Part shown: piece after piece, positions 1-9,968 of the stretch | How the letters are laid out: each line of letters starts with the position of its first letter | Numbering within the stretch: the stretch's first letter is position 1 | Origin: Rhodobacteraceae bacterium LNNU 3342 | GTDB lineage: Bacteria; Pseudomonadota; Alphaproteobacteria; Rhodobacterales; Rhodobacteraceae | Direction of reading: 5' to 3' | DNA length: 64,000 bases | Assembly: GCA_008711135.1 (NCBI GenBank) | Contig: VUAW01000008.1 | Location: 62,001 to 126,000 of the forward strand | The notes under the pieces: generated by a model | Told to the model about the DNA's origin: nothing | What the model saw: the letters and a program-made list of their open reading frames with translations, nothing else | The model's database searches: none | Translations under genes and position numbers: made by a program

Positions 1-97
1 TCATCTGCGAAGACAGGGCGTTGTGCTTTTCCGCCCGCGCCATCGTCAGGACCGCGACGCCGCGTGCGTCGGCTTCTACCGTGATCGTATCGTACAT
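1..97 (-). CDS. Enoyl-CoA hydratase/isomerase family protein, N-terminal part only
   Basis: This is the first 32 codons of a gene that runs off the left edge on the minus strand, starting at an ATG at 97-95. The peptide opens MYDTITVEADARGVAVLTM and continues ARAEKHNALS, the typical crotonase N-terminus in which an N-A-L-S/N element precedes the first active-site helix. It lies 9 bases downstream of hmgL in the same orientation, at the end of a leucine degradation operon. Methylglutaconyl-CoA hydratase (liuC) is therefore the most likely function. That assignment is inferred from context, since the catalytic part lies outside the window. Confidence 0.75.
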   Translation of the reverse strand, partial: MYDTITVEADARGVAVLTMARAEKHNALSSQM

Positions 98-106
98 CTG
101 GAACCC

Positions 107-958
107 TCAGCCAAGCCTGATCGCGCGTGCCATGCCCCCCGCCTGCAGCAGCAGGTCGCGGTGCAGGCCAGTTTCGAAACCGCGAGCCCTCAGGTGATCA
201 TGCACCGCCTCTGTCGCCACGTTGCCGGCGGCACCGGGCGCATAGGGACATCCCCCCAGCCCCGCGACCGAGGCATCGAAGACACGCAGCCCGTGATCCA
301 GCGCCACGTCGATGTTTTCCAACGCCCGCCCGCCAGTGTCATGGAAATGTCCGGCAAGCTGCGCGGCGGGAACCTCTTTCAACACCTCGGCCAGAAGGGC
401 CGCGACAGCCTCGGGCGTGGCCTTGCCCAGCGTATCGCCCAGGCTGATCTCATAGCAGCCAAGGTCGCGCAGTTCCGCCGCCACCCGCGCCGCCTGCTTT
501 GGATCAACCATCCCGTCGTAGGGGCACTCGATCACGCAGGACACATAGCCCCGCACCGGCACGCCGTCCGCCTGCGCGGCCTCGGTAACCGGACGGAAGC
601 GCTCGATGCTCTCGGCAATGGAACAGTTCAGGTTGGCCTTGCTGAACCCTTCAGAGGCGGAGCCGAAGATCGCCACCTCATCGGCCCGCGCAGTCCGCGC
701 CCCCTCGTACCCCTTCATGTTCGGCGTCAGCGCCGCATAGCGCACGCCTGGCACCCGCGTGATGCCTGCCAGCACCTTGTCGCTGTCCGCCATCTGCGGC
801 ACCCACTTTGGCGAGACGAAGCTCGCCACCTCGATCCGGCGAAACCCAGCCGAGGACAGGATGTCGATCAGCGCGATCTTCTCCTCGACGGGGATCAGGC
901 GCTTTTCATTCTGAAGCCCGTCGCGCGGGCCAACCTCGAATATCTCGACGGCATCCAT
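107..958 (-). CDS. hmgL: Hydroxymethylglutaryl-CoA lyase
   Basis: Predicted to cleave HMG-CoA to acetoacetate and acetyl-CoA, the last step of leucine breakdown. The 283-residue protein opens with MDAVEIFEVGPRDGLQNEKR, the DRE-TIM metallolyase signature (R12, D13), and ends with the HMG-CoA lyase signature GLGGCPYAPGAAGN, which carries the conserved cysteine. A longer frame reaches 1012 but overlaps the preceding GST gene. The ATG at 958 has GGGAGG seven bases upstream and begins just after the GST stop, so it was chosen. It is the fifth gene of the ivd-mccB-mccA-GST-hmgL operon and is followed closely by a hydratase gene. Confidence 0.95.
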   Translation of the reverse strand: MDAVEIFEVGPRDGLQNEKRLIPVEEKIALIDILSSAGFRRIEVASFVSPKWVPQMADSDKVLAGITRVPGVRYAALTPNMKGYEGARTARADEVAIFGSASEGFSKANLNCSIAESIERFRPVTEAAQADGVPVRGYVSCVIECPYDGMVDPKQAARVAAELRDLGCYEISLGDTLGKATPEAVAALLAEVLKEVPAAQLAGHFHDTGGRALENIDVALDHGLRVFDASVAGLGGCPYAPGAAGNVATEAVHDHLRARGFETGLHRDLLLQAGGMARAIRLG

Positions 959-959
959 C

Positions 960-1604
960 CTAACCTCCCGGGGGCGCGTAGAAGTCGCGAGTGTAAATCT
1001 CTGGCGGTCCATCCTGTTCCATCGCCGCCCGGAACGCCGGACGCGCGGTCAGGCGTTCATGATAGGCGGCAAGTCCCGGAATGTCCCCCAGCGGAACGAA
1101 GCGGCGGGCGATTTCCACCGCATATCCCACCGCCACATCGGCCGCCGAAAAGCCCGAGGGCAGCAGCCATTCCACCGGCGCCACCGCCCGCAGCGCCAGC
1201 GCTAGCCGCTTTGCCTCCAGCTTCATCACTGTCGGGCTGCGCATCCAATCCTCGCGCAGGACAATATGCTGCTGGGTGAGGTTGGCGATCATGCTGCCCA
1301 AGGTTTCGGCATAGTGCAGCCATTCCAGATAATCGGCCCGATCGTCAGCCCCTGGGGCGCGGCCCAGATGCGGCGCCCGCGTCTCGCACAGCCATTCCGC
1401 GATGGCGCCGCTTTCGAACATCGTGCGCCCGTCGATTTCCAGAGCAGGAACCCGCCCCGCGGGCGAGATGGCAAGATATTCCGGCGTCCGGAGCGACTTG
1501 TCGAAAAAGCCGTGGCGGACGAGTTTGAAGGGGATGCCGATTTCGTGCAGCAGCCACAGGGTGCGAAAGCTACGCGCCTGCGGGCAATGGTGCAGGCGTA
1601 TCAC
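960..1604 (-). CDS. Glutathione S-transferase family protein
   Basis: 214 residues with a thioredoxin-like N-terminal domain (about 1-78) and an all-alpha C-terminal domain. MIRLHHCPQARSFRTLWLLHE, with the cis-proline motif GRVPAL and the glutathione-contacting FESGAIAEWL, is typical of cytosolic GSTs. The start is GTG and overlaps the mccA stop as GTGA, so the gene is translationally coupled to the carboxylase. Its substrate is not evident. Its place between mccA and hmgL suggests detoxification of a reactive acyl-CoA or enal intermediate, but that is inference. Confidence 0.85.
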   Translation of the reverse strand: MIRLHHCPQARSFRTLWLLHEIGIPFKLVRHGFFDKSLRTPEYLAISPAGRVPALEIDGRTMFESGAIAEWLCETRAPHLGRAPGADDRADYLEWLHYAETLGSMIANLTQQHIVLREDWMRSPTVMKLEAKRLALALRAVAPVEWLLPSGFSAADVAVGYAVEIARRFVPLGDIPGLAAYHERLTARPAFRAAMEQDGPPEIYTRDFYAPPGG

Positions 1605-3538
1605 GCCTCTTCCTCCAGCCGGACAAGGGCGGCCCCTGCTTCCACCTGTGCGCCTTCGGTGACCAGAACCTCGGCCACGGTGCCATCGCGCCCTGCGACC
1701 AGCGTATGCTCCATCTTCATCGCCTCGAGGATAGCAAGCCGCGTTCCCGCAGGCACCTCCTGCCCCGCCGAGACAAGCACCGCCTTGACCAGTCCCGGCA
1801 TCGGGGCGGCCACTACATTCCCGGCCGCCGCGCCCAAAGACGTTTGGGCCAGCGGATCTGGCACGTCAAAGGCAAAGGCGCGGTCGGCAAACACCGTGAT
1901 CCGGTCGCCCAAGGCAAAGCGTGCGCGGACCCTCCTCCCATCCACCAGCCAGGTATCACCCTCTAACCGGCAGTCATGCCGCCGGCCTGCGCGTTCCACA
2001 ACAAAGCGGCTGGGCGAGTGGCTCTCTACGACCGCCGTCAGCTCATCCCCCGCGTGATGCAGCGTCACCGACTGCCGCAGTGGCGCCCACAGGTGAAAGC
2101 CGGTTCCTTCCGCCCCACCCTTATGCAGGCCCAGCGCGGCCAGTGCCGCCAGCGCGATGATAGGGCTCTCGGGATCAGGCTCCGCCACCAGTGCCGGAAG
2201 GTCTCGCTCGATCAGCCCCGTATCCACGTCCCCGGCGGCAAAGCCCGCGTGACGCGACAGCGCCGCAAGGAACGACAGGTTGGTGACAGATCCTGCGACC
2301 TCGGTTTCCTCCAGCGCCCGGGTCAGCTGGCGCAGTGCTGCAGCCCGGGTTGGGCCGTGGACGATGATCTTGGCGATCATCGGGTCGTACCAGGGCGAGA
2401 TCACATCCCCTGCCCGAACGCCGCTATCTGACCGCGCGCCCTCCGGGAACCGCAGATGGCTTAGCCGTCCGGTGGCAGGGAGGAAACCGGCGGGCACATC
2501 CTCGGCGTAAAGCCGCGCCTCGAAGGCATGGCCGCGGATCGTCAGGTCATCCTGCCGCGCCGGAAGGGACTCGCCCGCCGCGACACGCAACTGCCATTCG
2601 ACAAGATCGACGCCGGTAATCGCCTCGGTCACCGGATGTTCGACCTGCAGGCGGGTGTTCATCTCCATGAACCAGAAGCGGTCGGGGCGCAGGCCCTCGC
2701 TTGCATCCACGATAAATTCCACCGTGCCCGCACCGCTATAGCCAATGGCGCGGGCGGCTTTCACGGCAGCCTCTCCCATCGCTTCGCGCATCTCAGACGT
2801 CATGCCGGGGGCCGGCGCCTCCTCGATCACCTTCTGATGCCGGCGTTGAAGCGAACAGTCCCGTTCAAACAGGTGGATTGCATCCAGCCCGTCGCCGAAC
2901 ACCTGCACCTCAATATGGCGGGGCTTTTCGACATACTTCTCGATCAGCACGGCGGGGTTGCCAAAGGCTGTGCGCGCCTCCCCCTGCGCGCTGGCAAGCG
3001 CATCGGCAAAGTCCTGCGGCCGCGTGACTTTGCGCATCCCCTTCCCGCCGCCGCCTGCAACCGCCTTGATCAGCACCGGATAGCCGATCTGATCCGCCTG
3101 TGCGGCCAGATGCGCCGGGTCCTGATTTTCCCCGTGATAGCCGGGCACCACCGGCACCCCTGCCCCCGCCATGAGCGCCTTTGCCGCGTCCTTGAGCCCC
3201 ATGGCCCGTATCGCAGCCGCCGACGGGCCGATGAACACCAGCCCCGCCGCCGTCACCGCATCCACAAATTCCGGGTTTTCCGACAGGAAGCCATATCCCG
3301 GATGGATCGCCTGCGCCCCGGTATCCAGCGCCGCCTGGATGATCCGGTCACCGCGCAGGTAGCTGTCCGCCGGGGCCGGGGCGCCGATGTGCACGGCCTC
3401 ATCCGCCATCGACACATGCCGTGTATTTGCATCGGCGTCAGAATGCACGGCCACGGTTGCGACGCCCAGCCTGCGGGCGGTCTGGATGACGCGGCAGGCG
3501 ATCTCTCCACGGTTCGCGATCAGGATCTTGTCAAACAT
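1601..3538 (-). CDS. mccA: Methylcrotonyl-CoA carboxylase, biotin-carrying alpha subunit
   Basis: 645-residue acyl-CoA carboxylase alpha chain. It opens MFDKILIANRGEIACRV, the biotin carboxylase N-terminal signature. The ATP-grasp glycine-rich loop KAVAGGGGKGMRKV and the catalytic region FMEMNTRLQVEHPVTE follow, and a C-terminal biotinyl domain has EAMKMEHT with the target lysine near residue 608. With mccB it carboxylates 3-methylcrotonyl-CoA in leucine degradation. The ATG at 3538, five bases after GAGG, is preferred over an upstream in-frame start that would lie inside mccB. A propionyl-CoA carboxylase would look similar, but the ivd and hmgL neighbours favour the methylcrotonyl enzyme. 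Confidence 0.95.
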   Translation of the reverse strand: MFDKILIANRGEIACRVIQTARRLGVATVAVHSDADANTRHVSMADEAVHIGAPAPADSYLRGDRIIQAALDTGAQAIHPGYGFLSENPEFVDAVTAAGLVFIGPSAAAIRAMGLKDAAKALMAGAGVPVVPGYHGENQDPAHLAAQADQIGYPVLIKAVAGGGGKGMRKVTRPQDFADALASAQGEARTAFGNPAVLIEKYVEKPRHIEVQVFGDGLDAIHLFERDCSLQRRHQKVIEEAPAPGMTSEMREAMGEAAVKAARAIGYSGAGTVEFIVDASEGLRPDRFWFMEMNTRLQVEHPVTEAITGVDLVEWQLRVAAGESLPARQDDLTIRGHAFEARLYAEDVPAGFLPATGRLSHLRFPEGARSDSGVRAGDVISPWYDPMIAKIIVHGPTRAAALRQLTRALEETEVAGSVTNLSFLAALSRHAGFAAGDVDTGLIERDLPALVAEPDPESPIIALAALAALGLHKGGAEGTGFHLWAPLRQSVTLHHAGDELTAVVESHSPSRFVVERAGRRHDCRLEGDTWLVDGRRVRARFALGDRITVFADRAFAFDVPDPLAQTSLGAAAGNVVAAPMPGLVKAVLVSAGQEVPAGTRLAILEAMKMEHTLVAGRDGTVAEVLVTEGAQVEAGAALVRLEEEA

Positions 3539-3545
3539 TCCGGCC

Positions 3546-5150
3546 TCACATCCTGAATACGCCAAAGCGCGTGTCCTCGATCGGCGCGTTCAGCGCGGCC
3601 GACAGGCTCAGCGCCAGCACGTCCCGCGTCTTGCGCGGGTCGATGATGCCGTCATCCCACAGCCGGGCAGAGGCGTAGAGGGGGTGGCTCTGCCTCTCGA
3701 ACATCTCGATGGTGGGGCGCTTGAACTCCGCCTCATCCTCGGGCGACCAGTTGCCGCCGGCCCGTTCGATCCCCTCACGCCGGACAGTGGCAAGCACACC
3801 CGCCGCCTGTTCGCCGCCCATTACCGAAATCCGGCTATTCGGCCAGGTCCAGAGAAAGCGGGGGGAATAGGCCCGCCCGGCCATCCCATAGTTCCCCGCC
3901 CCGAACGACCCGCCCACCAGCATGGTGATCTTGGGCACCGAGGTCGTGGCCACGGCCGTCACCATCTTGGCCCCGTGGCGGGCGATTCCTTCGTTTTCGT
4001 ACTTCCGGCCGACCATGAAGCCGGTGATGTTCTGCAGGAAAACGAGCGGAATGCGGCGCTGGCTGCACAGTTCGATGAAGTGCGCGCCCTTCACGGCGCT
4101 TTCGGAAAACAGCACCCCGTTGTTCGCTACGATACCTACAGGGCAGCCCTTCACATGGGCAAAGCCGGTTACCAGCGTCTCGCCATAGCGCGGCTTGAAC
4201 TCGTCAAACCGGCTGCCGTCCACGACGCGGGCGATGACCTCGCGGATGTCATAGGGCGTGCGAAGACCCGCTGGCACGACGCCCAGGATCTCCTCAGGGT
4301 CATAGGCAGGGTCTTCCGCGCTTTGCCAGACCACAGTGTCGGGCTTGCGTCGGTTCAGGTTGCCCACCGCCCGGCGGGCAAGGGCCAGCGCATGGGCGTC
4401 ATCCTCGGCCAGATAGTCGGCCACGCCCGAGAGGCGCGTGTGCACGTCACCGCCACCGAGATCCTCGGCGCTCACCACCTCCCCTGTCGCGGCGCGAACC
4501 AGTGGGGGACCGGCAAGAAAGATTGTCCCCTGCTCCTTCACGATGATCGTCACGTCGGACATCGCGGGAACATAGGCCCCGCCCGCCGTACAGGACCCCA
4601 TCACCACCGCAATCTGCGGGATGCCCTTCGCGCTCATCTGCGCCTGGTTGTAGAAGATGCGGCCAAAGTGGTCGCGGTCTGGGAAAACCTCGTCCTGCTG
4701 CGGCAGGTTCGCGCCACCAGAGTCCACAAGATAGACGCAGGGCAGATGGTTCGCTTCGGCAATTTCCTGGGCGCGGAGGTGCTTCTTCACCGTCATCGGG
4801 TAATAGGTGCCGCCCTTCACGGTCGCGTCGTTGCAGACGACCATGACCTCCTGCCCCATCACCCGGCCAACGCCCGCGATCACCCCGGCACAGGGGGCTG
4901 CACCGTCATACATCCCGTGTGCCGCCGTCGCGCCCACCTCCAGGAAAGGCGATCCCGGGTCGAGCAGGTTCGCCACGCGTTCCCGCGGCGGCATCTTCCC
5001 CCGCGAAACATGCCGTTCCAGCGCCTTTGCCCCGCCTCCCGCCGCAGCAAGTGCGGCCGCTTCAGCAACCTGGGCCAGTGCGGCCTCATGCGCGGCGCGG
5101 TTGGCGCGGAAGCTGTCCGAACCCGTCAAAACCGAGGAGGTCAGTTTCAT
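3546..5150 (-). CDS. mccB: Methylcrotonyl-CoA carboxylase, carboxyltransferase beta subunit
   Basis: 534-residue carboxyltransferase with two crotonase-like halves. Visible family segments are [32 protein letters not shown] (typical of methylcrotonyl-type beta subunits) and the late glycine-rich [20 protein letters not shown]. The start at 5150 gives [10 protein letters not shown] and shares one base with the ivd stop (TGATG). A longer upstream reading lies wholly within ivd and is not credible. It forms the heteromeric carboxylase with the product of mccA, which begins 7 bases downstream. Confidence 0.95.
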   Translation of the reverse strand: MKLTSSVLTGSDSFRANRAAHEAALAQVAEAAALAAAGGGAKALERHVSRGKMPPRERVANLLDPGSPFLEVGATAAHGMYDGAAPCAGVIAGVGRVMGQEVMVVCNDATVKGGTYYPMTVKKHLRAQEIAEANHLPCVYLVDSGGANLPQQDEVFPDRDHFGRIFYNQAQMSAKGIPQIAVVMGSCTAGGAYVPAMSDVTIIVKEQGTIFLAGPPLVRAATGEVVSAEDLGGGDVHTRLSGVADYLAEDDAHALALARRAVGNLNRRKPDTVVWQSAEDPAYDPEEILGVVPAGLRTPYDIREVIARVVDGSRFDEFKPRYGETLVTGFAHVKGCPVGIVANNGVLFSESAVKGAHFIELCSQRRIPLVFLQNITGFMVGRKYENEGIARHGAKMVTAVATTSVPKITMLVGGSFGAGNYGMAGRAYSPRFLWTWPNSRISVMGGEQAAGVLATVRREGIERAGGNWSPEDEAEFKRPTIEMFERQSHPLYASARLWDDGIIDPRKTRDVLALSLSAALNAPIEDTRFGVFRM

Positions 5151-6313
5151 CAGCCCGTGATCCCCATCAACTCCCGGCCGATCAGCATGCGCCGGATTTC
5201 CGACGTGCCCGCGCCGATCTCCATCAGCTTGGCGTCCCGGAACAGGCGCGAGACTGGCGCGTCGTTCAGGAAGCCGGCGCCGCCCAGCGCCTGAACAGCC
5301 TGATGCGCCTGCACCATCGCCTGTTCGCTGGCATAAAGCACGCAAGCCGCTGCATCCTGCCTCGTGACTACACCGCGGTCACAGGCCCTTGCCACCTCAT
5401 AGACATAGGCGCGGGCGGTGTTCATCGCGGTGTACATGTCCGCGATCTTGGCCTGCATCAGCTCGAAGTTCCCGATCTTTTCGCCGAACTGCCGGCGTTC
5501 GTGCATGTAGGGCATCACCTCGTCCAGGCAGGCGGCCATGATCCCCGTGCCGATCCCCGAAAGCACGACGCGTTCATAATCCAACCCGGACATGAGCACG
5601 CGGACACCACCCCCTTCGCGGCCCAGAACGTTTTCGGCGGGAACCTCGCAGTTCTCAAAAATCAGCTCGCCCGTGTTCGAGCCGCGCATTCCCAACTTGT
5701 CGAAATGCGGGCTGGTGGAAAAGCCCGGCATCCCCCGTTCGATCAGAAAGGCGGTGATGCCACGGGCGCCGGCCTCGGGATCCGTCTTGGCATAGACGAC
5801 CAGCACATCGGCGTCGGGCCCATTGGTGATCCAGTATTTCGACCCGTTGAGCACATAGCTGTCGCCCCGCCGTTCCGCCCGCAGCTTCATCGACACCACG
5901 TCCGACCCTGCCCCGGTTTCGGACATGGCAAGCGCGCCGACGCTTTGGCCGCTGACCAGCCCGGGCAGGTACTTGGCCCGCTGATCATCGGTCGCATTCA
6001 GCACGATCTGGTTCACGCAAAGGTTCGAATGCGCCCCATAGGACAAGGCGACTGAGGCCGAGGCGCGGGCGATCTCCTCGACCGCAATGACATGGGCCAG
6101 ATAGCCCATCCCGGAGCCGCCATCCTCCTCTGGCACCGTAATGCCCAGAAGGCCGAGTTCCCCCATCTCGGGCCACAGCGCGTTCGGAAAGGTGTTGCTG
6201 CGGTCGATCTCGGCGGCCATCGGCTTCAGCCGCTCTTGTGCCCAGCGGTGGACCATCGCGCGCAGCGCCTCGATATCCTCGCCCAGGTCGAACTTCATGG
6301 ACGCCATGAACAT
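5150..6313 (-). CDS. ivd: Isovaleryl-CoA dehydrogenase
   Basis: 387-residue FAD acyl-CoA dehydrogenase, first gene of the leucine operon. It oxidises isovaleryl-CoA to 3-methylcrotonyl-CoA, passing electrons to ETF. Family segments include [16 protein letters not shown] and [18 protein letters not shown] (flavin binding). The catalytic glutamate sits in [10 protein letters not shown] at E247, the position used by isovaleryl-type enzymes, and the tail carries [21 protein letters not shown] lies seven bases before the ATG at 6313. A perfect palindrome at 6331-6350 sits just upstream and is the likely control point. Confidence 0.95.
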   Translation of the reverse strand: MFMASMKFDLGEDIEALRAMVHRWAQERLKPMAAEIDRSNTFPNALWPEMGELGLLGITVPEEDGGSGMGYLAHVIAVEEIARASASVALSYGAHSNLCVNQIVLNATDDQRAKYLPGLVSGQSVGALAMSETGAGSDVVSMKLRAERRGDSYVLNGSKYWITNGPDADVLVVYAKTDPEAGARGITAFLIERGMPGFSTSPHFDKLGMRGSNTGELIFENCEVPAENVLGREGGGVRVLMSGLDYERVVLSGIGTGIMAACLDEVMPYMHERRQFGEKIGNFELMQAKIADMYTAMNTARAYVYEVARACDRGVVTRQDAAACVLYASEQAMVQAHQAVQALGGAGFLNDAPVSRLFRDAKLMEIGAGTSEIRRMLIGRELMGITG

Positions 6314-6330
6314 GGCCGTTCCTCCCCCCT

Positions 6331-6350
6331 TATTGAACGACTGTTCAATA
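6331..6350. promoter_or_regulatory. Perfect 20-bp palindrome upstream of ivd, candidate operator
   Basis: Arms TATTGAAC (6331-6338) and GTTCAATA (6343-6350) are exact reverse complements around the spacer GACT. The site begins 17 bases upstream of the ivd start codon. Its size and symmetry fit a TetR-family dimer site. Branched-chain acid catabolism genes are under TetR-type or MerR-type regulators in many proteobacteria, but the regulator here is not identified. Confidence 0.6.
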
Positions 6351-6478
6351 ATTACCCATGGCGACTGGTCCCGTCAATCGAGTCGGTTTCGGCACCGCCT
6401 GCGGAGGATGTTAATGCTTCTGCAACGAATTCAGTCTGTTGCAGTTCGCGCAGGTCAACTTGGTTAGCCTTTGCTTAA

Positions 6479-6517
6479 CCACTCCACCTGCAGAGTGGCA
6501 CCGGGGGCTGTACCCCC
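6479..6517 (+). other. Two short hairpins in the sugar transferase leader
   Basis: CCACTC (6479-6484) pairs with GAGTGG (6493-6498), and GGGGG (6503-6507) pairs with CCCCC (6513-6517). Both lie 24-60 bases upstream of the gene starting at 6541. Neither is followed by a T run, so they are not obvious terminators. They could be leader structure or chance in GC-rich DNA. Confidence 0.3.
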
Positions 6518-6540
6518 AGTCGATTCAGCGGGGCGCGCAG

Positions 6541-7236
6541 ATGTCCTACCTCATGAAGCTTCCTGACGCGCCCTATGTACCGGCGGCCTGCCCTGCGGCA
6601 GGGGTGGCGGAGCCAACAGGGCTCTATCGCCGGCATGGCAAGCGGCTGCTGGACCTGGTGCTGGTGCTGGGGTTCGCGCCGTTGATGCTGATGATCGTGG
6701 GGGTTCTTGCGCTGCTGGTGCGCTGCGACGGCGGACCGGCCTTCTTTGCCCAGACACGCGTCGGCCGTGGCGGAAGATCCTTCCGGTGCTGGAAGCTTCG
6801 TACCATGGTCGTGAACGCAGATGAGATGCTGACCGCCGTCCTTGCCAGCGATACCAATGCGGCGCAGGAATGGATCGCACGGCAAAAGCTGCGACGTGAC
6901 CCGCGCATCACACGGTTGGGCCGCTTCCTGCGCCAGACAAGCCTTGATGAACTCCCGCAGCTCTGGAACGTGGTGAAGGGAGAGATGAGCCTGATCGGCC
7001 CCCGTCCCTTCACGCCTGACCAGCGCGCGCTCTACAGCCAAGCCCAGCCCGAGGCATCCTATTACACGATGCGCCCGGGGCTGACGGGTGCATGGCAGGT
7101 CGGCCCCCGCGCCGAAAGCGCCTTTGCCGAACGTGCCACGTTCGACAGCGCCTATGCGCGGAAGCTGTGCCTTTGGCTCGACCTCGTGATCCTGGTCAAG
7201 ACCGTGCGCGTCGTGCTGGCCGCCCGGGGCAGCTGA
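6541..7236 (+). CDS. Sugar transferase (polyprenyl-phosphate sugar-1-phosphate transferase)
   Basis: 231-residue member of the bacterial sugar transferase (ExoY/WcaJ C-terminal) family, which transfers a sugar-1-phosphate to undecaprenyl phosphate to begin an exopolysaccharide or glycan. One membrane segment lies at about 37-60. The catalytic core follows with CWKLRTMVVNADE, LGRFLRQTSLDELPQLWNV, GEMSLIGPRP and RPGLTGAWQV. This short form lacks the N-terminal membrane and CoA-binding-like domain of WbaP. No glycosyltransferases lie nearby, so it stands alone. The ATG at 6541 is chosen because residues upstream of it show no family resemblance. It converges on tex with 6 bases between stops. 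Confidence 0.9.
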   Translation: MSYLMKLPDAPYVPAACPAAGVAEPTGLYRRHGKRLLDLVLVLGFAPLMLMIVGVLALLVRCDGGPAFFAQTRVGRGGRSFRCWKLRTMVVNADEMLTAVLASDTNAAQEWIARQKLRRDPRITRLGRFLRQTSLDELPQLWNVVKGEMSLIGPRPFTPDQRALYSQAQPEASYYTMRPGLTGAWQVGPRAESAFAERATFDSAYARKLCLWLDLVILVKTVRVVLAARGS

Positions 7237-7242
7237 ACCGCT

Positions 7243-9543
7243 TCAGCGCCGCTTCATCGCGTCCAGCAACGCGGCGCCCAGCGCACCCGTGCTTTCCACC
7301 TTCTGCTTGCTCGCCACCTGCTTGGCTGGCTTCACCGGCTCACGGCGATCACCCCGTGGCGCGGGCTCGGCATCCTTGCGCATCGTCAGGCCGATCCGCT
7401 TCCGCGGCACATCCACCTCGACCACCCGCACCTTGACCACGTCGCCCGCCTTCACGACCTCATGCGGGTCCTTCACGAACCGGTCGGCGAGTTGAGAAAC
7501 ATGTACCAGCCCGTCCTGGTGCACGCCGATGTCCACAAAAGCCCCAAAGGCTGCTACGTTCGTCACCGTACCTTCCAGCATCATGCCGGGGCGCAGGTCC
7601 TTGATGTCCTCCACCCCTTCGGCAAAACTTGCGGTGCGGAAGCTGGGGCGTGGGTCGCGGCCGGGCTTTTCCAGTTCTGCAAGAATGTCGCGCACAGTGG
7701 GCAGGCCGAACTGGTCATCCACGAAATCGGCCGGATCGACTGCCCGCAGCCGCGCCGGTTCGGCCATCAGGCTGCGCAAGTCGCGCCCGCAGGCCTTCAC
7801 GATCCGCCGCGCCAGCCCATAGGCCTCCGGGTGCACGGCTGAAGCGTCGAGAGGCTCTGCCCCGCCGGGGATCCGCAAGAAGCCGGCGCACTGTTCGAAT
7901 GTCCGCTTACCCAGCCGCGCCACCGACAGCAGGGCCTTGCGCGTGGAAAAGGCGCCGTTCGCATCGCGATGTGCCACGATCGCCTCGGCCAGCGACGGCC
8001 CCAGCCCCGAAACCCGCGCCAGTAGCGGTGCCGAGGCGGTGTTGAGATCCACCCCAACCGCGTTCACCGCATCCTCGACCACGGCCTCCAGCGACTTGCC
8101 TAGACGATACTGGTCCACGTCATGCTGGTACTGGCCAACACCGATCGACTTCGGCTCGATCTTCACCAGTTCTGCCAGCGGGTCCTGCAACCGCCGCGCG
8201 ATGGACACCGCGCCCCGCAGCGACACATCCAACTGAGGGAACTCCGCCGCCGCGAGCGGCGAGGCGGAATAGACCGAGGCGCCGGCCTCGGACACGATGA
8301 CCTTTGTCGGCTTTGGCGCCGGGAGGGCGGCCAGCATATCGGCCACCATCTTTTCTGTCTCGCGGCTCGCCGTGCCGTTGCCGATGGCGATCAATTCCAC
8401 GCCATGCTTTCGGATCAGCGCCGCCAGTTCCACCTGCGCGCCGCGCAGGTCATTCTTGGGCTGGAACGGGTAGACGGTCGAGGTCGCGAGCAACTTGCCT
8501 GTCGCATCAACGACCGCCACCTTGACCCCCGTCCGGATCCCCGGATCAAGACCCATCGTCGCCCGGCTGCCCGCAGGCGCGGCAAGCAGCAGGTCCTTCA
8601 GGTTCCGAGCAAAAACGCGAATGGCCTCTGCCTCGGCCCGTTCGCGCAGGTCCCCCATCAGGTCAAGGCCCAGCGACAGCCGCAGCTTGACCCGCCATGT
8701 CCAGCCCGCGACGTCCGACAGCCACTGATCCCCCGGCCCCTTGCCGGCGATGCCCAGCGCCCCACGCACCATCCGCTCGGCCGGGCTTTGTCCCGGCGCG
8801 GCATCGGCATCGACCTCCAAATCCAGCGTCAGAAAGCCCTCGTTCCTGCCGCGCAGCATGGCCAGCGCCCGGTGGCTCGGCGCGCTGGACCAGCGTTCGG
8901 AATGGGCGAAGTAGTCCGAAAACTTGGCTCCCTCGGTCTCCTTCCCTGGCACAACCGACGCCTTGAGAAAGGCATGCTGCTTCATATGCTCGCGCAGCCG
9001 CCCCAAAAGCTCGGCATTTTCAGCCAGCCCTTCGGCAATGATGTCCCGCGCGCCTTCCAGCGCAGCCTTGGTGTCCGGAACGGCCTCCGTCACATAGGCC
9101 GCAGCCAAGGCCTGCGGATCGGCGCCACGATCCGCCAGAATTGCCTCTGCCAGCGGGCCAAGACCGTTTTCACGGGCGATCATCGCGCGGGTGCGGCGCT
9201 TGGGCTTGTAGGGCAGATAGATGTCCTCAAGCTCTGCCTTGGTCACCGCCCCTGCCACGGCCTTTGCCAGATCATCGGTCAGCTTGCCCTGTTCGGTGAT
9301 CGAGGTCAGGATCGCAGCCCGCCGCGTCTCAAGCTCGCGCAGATAGGCCAGCCGGTCCGACAGGGTGCGAAGCTGCGTGTCGTCCAGCCCGCCCGTCGCT
9401 TCTTTCCGGTAACGCGCGACGAAGGGCACCGTGGCGCCCCCATCCAGAAGTTCAACCGCGGCCATGACCTGGTCGGGCCGGGCGCCGATTTCCATGGCGA
9501 TGATCTGGGGAATGCGGCGGGCGGGATCAGGGGTCATGGTCAT
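7243..9543 (-). CDS. tex: Transcription accessory protein Tex (S1 RNA-binding)
   Basis: 766-residue Tex homologue, a nucleic-acid-binding protein tied to transcription and RNA turnover. Its domains appear in the usual order. The helical N-terminus carries [16 protein letters not shown] and [13 protein letters not shown]. The YqgF-like RNase H fold is marked by [17 protein letters not shown], and the helix-hairpin-helix region by [20 protein letters not shown]-terminal S1 domain contains [19 protein letters not shown], followed by a basic tail. The start at 9543 ([10 protein letters not shown]) is taken because the residues before it are unlike the family; a second ATG two codons on is equally possible, and no strong ribosome binding site is seen. 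Confidence 0.95.
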   Translation of the reverse strand: MTMTPDPARRIPQIIAMEIGARPDQVMAAVELLDGGATVPFVARYRKEATGGLDDTQLRTLSDRLAYLRELETRRAAILTSITEQGKLTDDLAKAVAGAVTKAELEDIYLPYKPKRRTRAMIARENGLGPLAEAILADRGADPQALAAAYVTEAVPDTKAALEGARDIIAEGLAENAELLGRLREHMKQHAFLKASVVPGKETEGAKFSDYFAHSERWSSAPSHRALAMLRGRNEGFLTLDLEVDADAAPGQSPAERMVRGALGIAGKGPGDQWLSDVAGWTWRVKLRLSLGLDLMGDLRERAEAEAIRVFARNLKDLLLAAPAGSRATMGLDPGIRTGVKVAVVDATGKLLATSTVYPFQPKNDLRGAQVELAALIRKHGVELIAIGNGTASRETEKMVADMLAALPAPKPTKVIVSEAGASVYSASPLAAAEFPQLDVSLRGAVSIARRLQDPLAELVKIEPKSIGVGQYQHDVDQYRLGKSLEAVVEDAVNAVGVDLNTASAPLLARVSGLGPSLAEAIVAHRDANGAFSTRKALLSVARLGKRTFEQCAGFLRIPGGAEPLDASAVHPEAYGLARRIVKACGRDLRSLMAEPARLRAVDPADFVDDQFGLPTVRDILAELEKPGRDPRPSFRTASFAEGVEDIKDLRPGMMLEGTVTNVAAFGAFVDIGVHQDGLVHVSQLADRFVKDPHEVVKAGDVVKVRVVEVDVPRKRIGLTMRKDAEPAPRGDRREPVKPAKQVASKQKVESTGALGAALLDAMKRR

Positions 9544-9701
9544 CCGGTAGTCTGGGAATGGAAACGCCCACACTACCTTCCCCGCAGCGGCGCGCCAAGC
9601 GCCCGTTGACAGGTTCGTGATTTTCCTAGCGTTAAAGTCAGGATTGACATTCCGACCGTTACAGTCAACATCTGCCGAACGAAAGCCGACGGAGCCAGGT
9701 C

Positions 9702-9968
9702 ATGATGGTTTGCCACTGCATGTCGATCAGCGATCACGATATTCGTGCCGCGATGGACTGGATGCGCGCCTCCGATCCCGAAACCATCATCACGCCGGGC
9801 AAGGTCTATCGCGCGCTGGGCAAGCGCGCCGACTGCGGCGGATGTCTGCCCCTCTTCCTTGACACCATGCGCAAATGTGACAGCTTGGAGGTACCTATGA
9901 ACCTCCGCGGCCTCAGCCGCGTGTCAAGCAAGGGAAGACGGAATGAAGGGCGATCCTCAGGTTATTGA
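9702..9968 (+). CDS. bfd: Bacterioferritin-associated ferredoxin
   Basis: 88-residue [2Fe-2S] protein. The cluster ligands are visible as C4-x-C6 and C45-x2-C48, the BFD spacing, in MMVCHC and ADCGGC. It is expected to reduce bacterioferritin and release stored iron. The frame runs past the usual BFD length of about 65-75 residues and ends 26 bases inside bfr, so the tail [22 protein letters not shown] is an extension that also covers the bfr ribosome binding site. GGAG lies before the start. A second ATG directly follows the first. Confidence 0.9.
   Translation: MMVCHCMSISDHDIRAAMDWMRASDPETIITPGKVYRALGKRADCGGCLPLFLDTMRKCDSLEVPMNLRGLSRVSSKGRRNEGRSSGY

Noticed and set aside
23-1279. 418-codon open frame on the plus strand
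   Set aside because: It is antisense to hmgL and GST, and its product is arginine/proline-rich without family features. High GC content keeps such shadow frames open.
3387-5294. 635-codon open frame on the plus strand
   Set aside because: Antisense to mccA/mccB, which have full motifs and coupled starts. The composition is that of a reverse-strand shadow.
8122-9609. 495-codon open frame opposite tex
   Set aside because: Antisense shadow of tex; no recognisable motif.
9644-9672. Possible promoter upstream of bfd (TTGACA at 9644-9649)
   Set aside because: A -35-like hexamer is present, but no convincing -10 element or iron-responsive box (Irr or RirA type) could be placed at the right distance.
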